7,437 bases of DNA from Anaerolineales bacterium. GTDB taxonomy: Bacteria; Chloroflexota; Anaerolineae; Anaerolineales; E44-bin32. The translations under genes and the position numbers were made by a program. The stretch covers positions 44,696-52,132 of the forward strand of contig WVZH01000228.1 of the NCBI GenBank assembly GCA_011772595.1. The letters run 5' to 3'. The notes under the pieces are model-generated. The model made no database searches and was not told the origin of the DNA. It saw nothing but the letters and a program-made list of their open reading frames with translations. This document shows, piece by piece, positions 5,259 through 7,437 of this stretch (positions within the stretch are counted from its first letter, which is position 1; each line of letters starts with the position of its first letter).

Positions 5259-6974
5259 TCATTGCATAAAGTCGAACGAAGCAATCGCGGGGCGTGCTCT
5301 GCCCTGCCCGTCAAAAAGCGCGAAAGGCCCCCATAGCTCACCGCTGAACCAAAAGCCCGGCCCGAAGAAATAAACACCCAAGATGTCCCCTCGAGCCCAC
5401 ATTCCCTTCAGCAAATCTCTCACCCACCAGGCCTGGCCTTCGTTTGTCAGAGGATAACCCGGTATCATGTGCCGCCAATCTGCGAACATCCCTCCGGATG
5501 GCACCTCGGCAGGGTAGGCTACTTCAGCGATAACGATGGTCTTCCCGATCTCGGTGCTCAGTCGATCGAGGGTCTTGCAGAATTGGTTCACGTGAGGCGG
5601 GCCGAAGGCTGAAGGATAGTAGGAAAGGCCAACGAGATCGTAATCCACCCCGAGCTTCGTCATGGCTTTGAAGAAGGCAAGCGAGAAATTCGGTGACCAG
5701 CTGTTGGCAATGTGGAGCATGATGCGAGCATCGCTGTCAGCACCCTTGATCCCTTGCACCGCCGCCTGGATGAGTTGCGCCTCGTCAGGCCAGGTGGAAA
5801 GCATCAGCGAAGCCGGATCGCGAGGGTCGTTCGTGTCCGCAAATACGCCTGCTATCCCGTAATCAATCTCGTTGCCGATCTCATAGAAGTCGAGATCGAC
5901 CCCGATGTCGATGAAGTGTTGTGTTACACCTCTAGCGTAATCCCGAATAGCCTCGGCGCGCTCCTCGACCGTCAAACCGGCCCAATCCGCGGGTGCCGGT
6001 TGTTTGTTCACGTCTGACCAAGTTTCGGACAGGAAGAGCACAAGATAGGGTCGCAGACCTGCATCCTGGGCTCTCTGTGCCAAATCGGTGGCATAATCTA
6101 GTTTGGATTCCCCTTTATCACCCACCCAAAGCCGGAGACGAAAGGCATTGGCCCCGTTGGCGGCGAACAATTCCAGTGGGTCTACACGATCCTCGAGAAC
6201 CCAGTAGCCTCGGTCTGCCCGATCACCTTGGGGGACGTAATTGGCATCCACGCCAACTCTGAAGGCATCCGATGTAGCGGGCGCCTCAGCGTTTTTGCAG
6301 CCGATGTCTGCGGTGTCGAGATCACCCTCCCATAACACGACTTCGTCGATGAGAACCCGGTTTGGGCTCGGCGCTGAGATGAAACCCGAGAAGTCCAGCA
6401 TACCTATCGAGACAATCTGGTCAGGATCGAGTTGTCCGTTCTCGTCCTTGCTATCTGCTTGTAACCCAAAACTTTCATACCCGATCGTGAAATTTACGGA
6501 TTCGCCTCCATCCAATGGCATCACCACGCCGTAACCTGACCCATCCGCTTCCTGCATAATCAAGAGTAGCAATGCGGAGCGATCGACAGAAGTCAGGTGT
6601 AGGGTCAGACCGTCAGCCTGTGCGAGTTCGGGCCATTGGCGAGAAATGGCTGCCATCTTACCAGGTTGAATCTGAGTCGACCACTGTAATTGACCATCCG
6701 TATGCCATGACACCTCCGAAACGGTATCGCCATCCCCAACGGCGTTCCAACCACTCACATCACTTTCAAAATCTTGCGTGACGAGAGGAGTAATCATACT
6801 GGCGGTTAGACGATCAGGATCTTGCATGGGTGCGAGCGTTGGCGCAGGGACAGTCGCCGGCTGAGGCTCAGACTCACACGCCATCCCAGCCGTGGCGAGT
6901 ACGAGTAGACACAACATTGGGATGAGCCGATGCCACGTACAACATGTGTCTCTATTCAACGTCTTCGTCCCCAA
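5259..6974 (-). CDS. Exported GH53-like glycosidase (endo-beta-1,4-galactanase type) with N-terminal accessory module
   Basis: This is a ~571-residue exported enzyme. Residues ~16-33 form a hydrophobic signal ending AGMAC; Cys33 could be lipidated, but the lipobox (G-M-A-C) is atypical. A short Pro/Ala linker follows, then residues ~65-217 make a beta-rich module (DFESDVSGW ... VLIDEVVLWEG) like galactose-binding-type carbohydrate-binding folds. The catalytic part (~238-571) has GH53 marks: GVDANYVPQG, NAFRLRLWV, YEIGNEIDYG with acid/base Glu369, LVGLSYYPSAFG, IAEVAYP with nucleophile Glu484, and GQAWWVRDLL. GH53 enzymes are known to cut beta-1,4-galactan of pectin side chains; the loop SETWSDVNKQ is diverged from the usual SDFWADPGKQ, so the substrate may differ. 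TTG 6974 is the longest start (TAG two codons upstream), but TAGGAG abuts it directly; TTG 6959 with GGGGA 8 bases upstream is a fair alternative. ATG 6917 would spoil the signal peptide. Confidence 0.87.
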   Translation of the reverse strand: MGTKTLNRDTCCTWHRLIPMLCLLVLATAGMACESEPQPATVPAPTLAPMQDPDRLTASMITPLVTQDFESDVSGWNAVGDGDTVSEVSWHTDGQLQWSTQIQPGKMAAISRQWPELAQADGLTLHLTSVDRSALLLLIMQEADGSGYGVVMPLDGGESVNFTIGYESFGLQADSKDENGQLDPDQIVSIGMLDFSGFISAPSPNRVLIDEVVLWEGDLDTADIGCKNAEAPATSDAFRVGVDANYVPQGDRADRGYWVLEDRVDPLELFAANGANAFRLRLWVGDKGESKLDYATDLAQRAQDAGLRPYLVLFLSETWSDVNKQPAPADWAGLTVEERAEAIRDYARGVTQHFIDIGVDLDFYEIGNEIDYGIAGVFADTNDPRDPASLMLSTWPDEAQLIQAAVQGIKGADSDARIMLHIANSWSPNFSLAFFKAMTKLGVDYDLVGLSYYPSAFGPPHVNQFCKTLDRLSTEIGKTIVIAEVAYPAEVPSGGMFADWRHMIPGYPLTNEGQAWWVRDLLKGMWARGDILGVYFFGPGFWFSGELWGPFALFDGQGRARPAIASFDFMQ

Positions 6975-6983
6975 CTCCTACAC

Positions 6984-6996
6984 GGGGCAGAGCCCC
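6984..6996. repeat. Small GC hairpin just upstream of the GH53-like start
   Basis: GGGGC (6984-6988) pairs with GCCCC (6992-6996) around AGA, ending 3 bases from the TAGGAG at 6975-6980. It could fold in the mRNA leader and affect initiation. It is short, so chance is a fair explanation. Confidence 0.3.
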
Positions 6997-7196
6997 TGTC
7001 TTGTTTAATATATGAACCGACATATGCAAAAGTCGCGAATCCCGAGACTGTGGTCGAGCTTGGCCGACGTACAACAGTGAGCCTTGAATAATCAGGGCCC
7101 GCGACCAGTATTGACCGTCCGGCACCTCGAGCCCGGTGGCGGCGTGTATGAATTTGGGGGTTAATGTATTCGACCCGCGAACTTGGCAAAATTGGT
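6997..7196. other. Leader/intergenic stretch before the GH53-like gene
   Basis: No recognisable protein is encoded. A - strand frame covering 6952-7365 passes through, but it is out of frame with the better-supported gene end at 7251 and matches nothing known to me. The promoter of the GH53-like gene probably lies here. The most AT-rich spot (7001-7018) contains TATATT on the - strand at 7007-7012, a possible -10, but no good -35 stands 16-18 bases upstream of it. Confidence 0.35.
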
Positions 7197-7224
7197 GTAG
7201 GGGCGCACGGTCGTGCGCCCCTAC
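7197..7224. repeat. Perfect 12-bp hairpin, GTAGGGGCGCAC family
   Basis: GTAGGGGCGCAC (7197-7208) and GTGCGCCCCTAC (7213-7224) are perfect inverted copies around GGTC. From general knowledge, palindromes of this 'GTAGGGGCG...CGCCCCTAC' type recur in intergenic DNA of several Chloroflexota and cyanobacterial genomes. Here it lies 26 bases past the stop of the right-edge gene (- strand), where it could end or protect that mRNA. No clear U-run follows. Confidence 0.75.
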
Positions 7225-7250
7225 TGGGATGACGGTAGATGTGACAAGGA

Positions 7251-7437
7251 TCATTCTTCCCTGAGGATGTCGGCGGCGCTGATGCCGGGGGTGCGCGGGC
7301 GCTCGATGCGCTCGGCGCGCTGTGCGTCCATGTAAGCGTGGATCTGGTTGCTGAGCGTCATCCAATCTCTCACCAGGATCACGAAACCCGGCTGATCGTT
7401 GGCAAGAAACAGCGGGTTGAAAAAAAGACGCAGAACG
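7251..7437 (-). CDS. C-terminal end of an unidentified protein (partial, runs off the right edge)
   Basis: On the - strand a frame is open from the right edge (first full codon at 7436) to TGA at 7251-7253, giving 61 residues: it starts VLRLFFNPLFLANDQPGFV and ends GISAADILREE. The composition looks like real protein: a hydrophobic first part, the segment VILVRDWMTLSNQIHAYMDA, then a charged, probably helical tail with ERIERPRTPGISAADIL. The codons end in G or C often, as in real GC-rich genes. The competing - strand frame over the same bases is Arg/His-rich and looks like a shadow. I do not recognise the family. It could be a short cytoplasmic protein or the tail of a larger one; the N-terminus lies outside the window. 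The perfect hairpin at 7197-7224 follows its stop. Confidence 0.55.
   Translation of the reverse strand, partial: VLRLFFNPLFLANDQPGFVILVRDWMTLSNQIHAYMDAQRAERIERPRTPGISAADILREE

Noticed and set aside
6952..7365. 137-residue - strand frame at the right end
   Set aside because: It begins inside the better-supported gene end (7251-7437) in another frame, is Arg/His-rich at its N-terminus, runs through the perfect hairpin at 7197-7224, and overlaps the GH53-like start.

Overview
The window looks like a chromosomal segment of a Chloroflexota bacterium, most likely of Anaerolineae type. This is an inference from several traits: moderately GC-rich DNA, a lipoprotein with a long Thr-Pro linker behind its lipid-anchor cysteine, a UPF0173 metallo-hydrolase, a stand-alone EF-Tu domain-2-like protein, and intergenic DNA crowded with palindromic hairpins. 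No phage, transposase, CRISPR, rRNA or tRNA gene was recognised.

Layout. Bases 1-780 (+ strand) hold the 3' part of a sensor histidine kinase: the end of a GAF-like domain, then HisKA and HATPase_c. Every other gene is on the - strand. From left to right these are a short EF-Tu domain-2-like protein (962-1225), a 12-TM major facilitator transporter (1412-2878), a UPF0173 metal-dependent hydrolase (2973-3656), a lipoprotein of unknown function (3768-4559), a secreted GH53-family-like glycosidase with an N-terminal accessory module (5259-6974), and the C-terminal end of an unidentified gene (7251-7437) that runs off the right edge.

The most distinctive part is the roughly 700-bp gene-free stretch 4560-5258. 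It contains a tandem repeat with a 124-bp period (two full copies and one degenerate partial copy). Each full copy carries three hairpins in fixed order. Two more GC-rich hairpins with related loops follow, just past the stop codon of the glycosidase gene. Other strong hairpins lie at 854-889 (between convergent genes), 2901-2933 (between the hydrolase and transporter genes, with an extra copy of one arm nearby) and 7197-7224 (past the stop of the right-edge gene).

How the genes fit together. The hydrolase and transporter genes are co-directional, 94 bp apart, each with a good Shine-Dalgarno, and could be co-transcribed around the intercistronic hairpin. The glycosidase and the Thr-Pro lipoprotein are both predicted to be exported. 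The glycosidase would cut beta-1,4-galactan or a related polymer outside the cell, and the transporter resembles sugar-carrying MFS members, but a shared pathway is only a guess. I see no complete new defence or mobile system; the repeat array is the best candidate for something undescribed.
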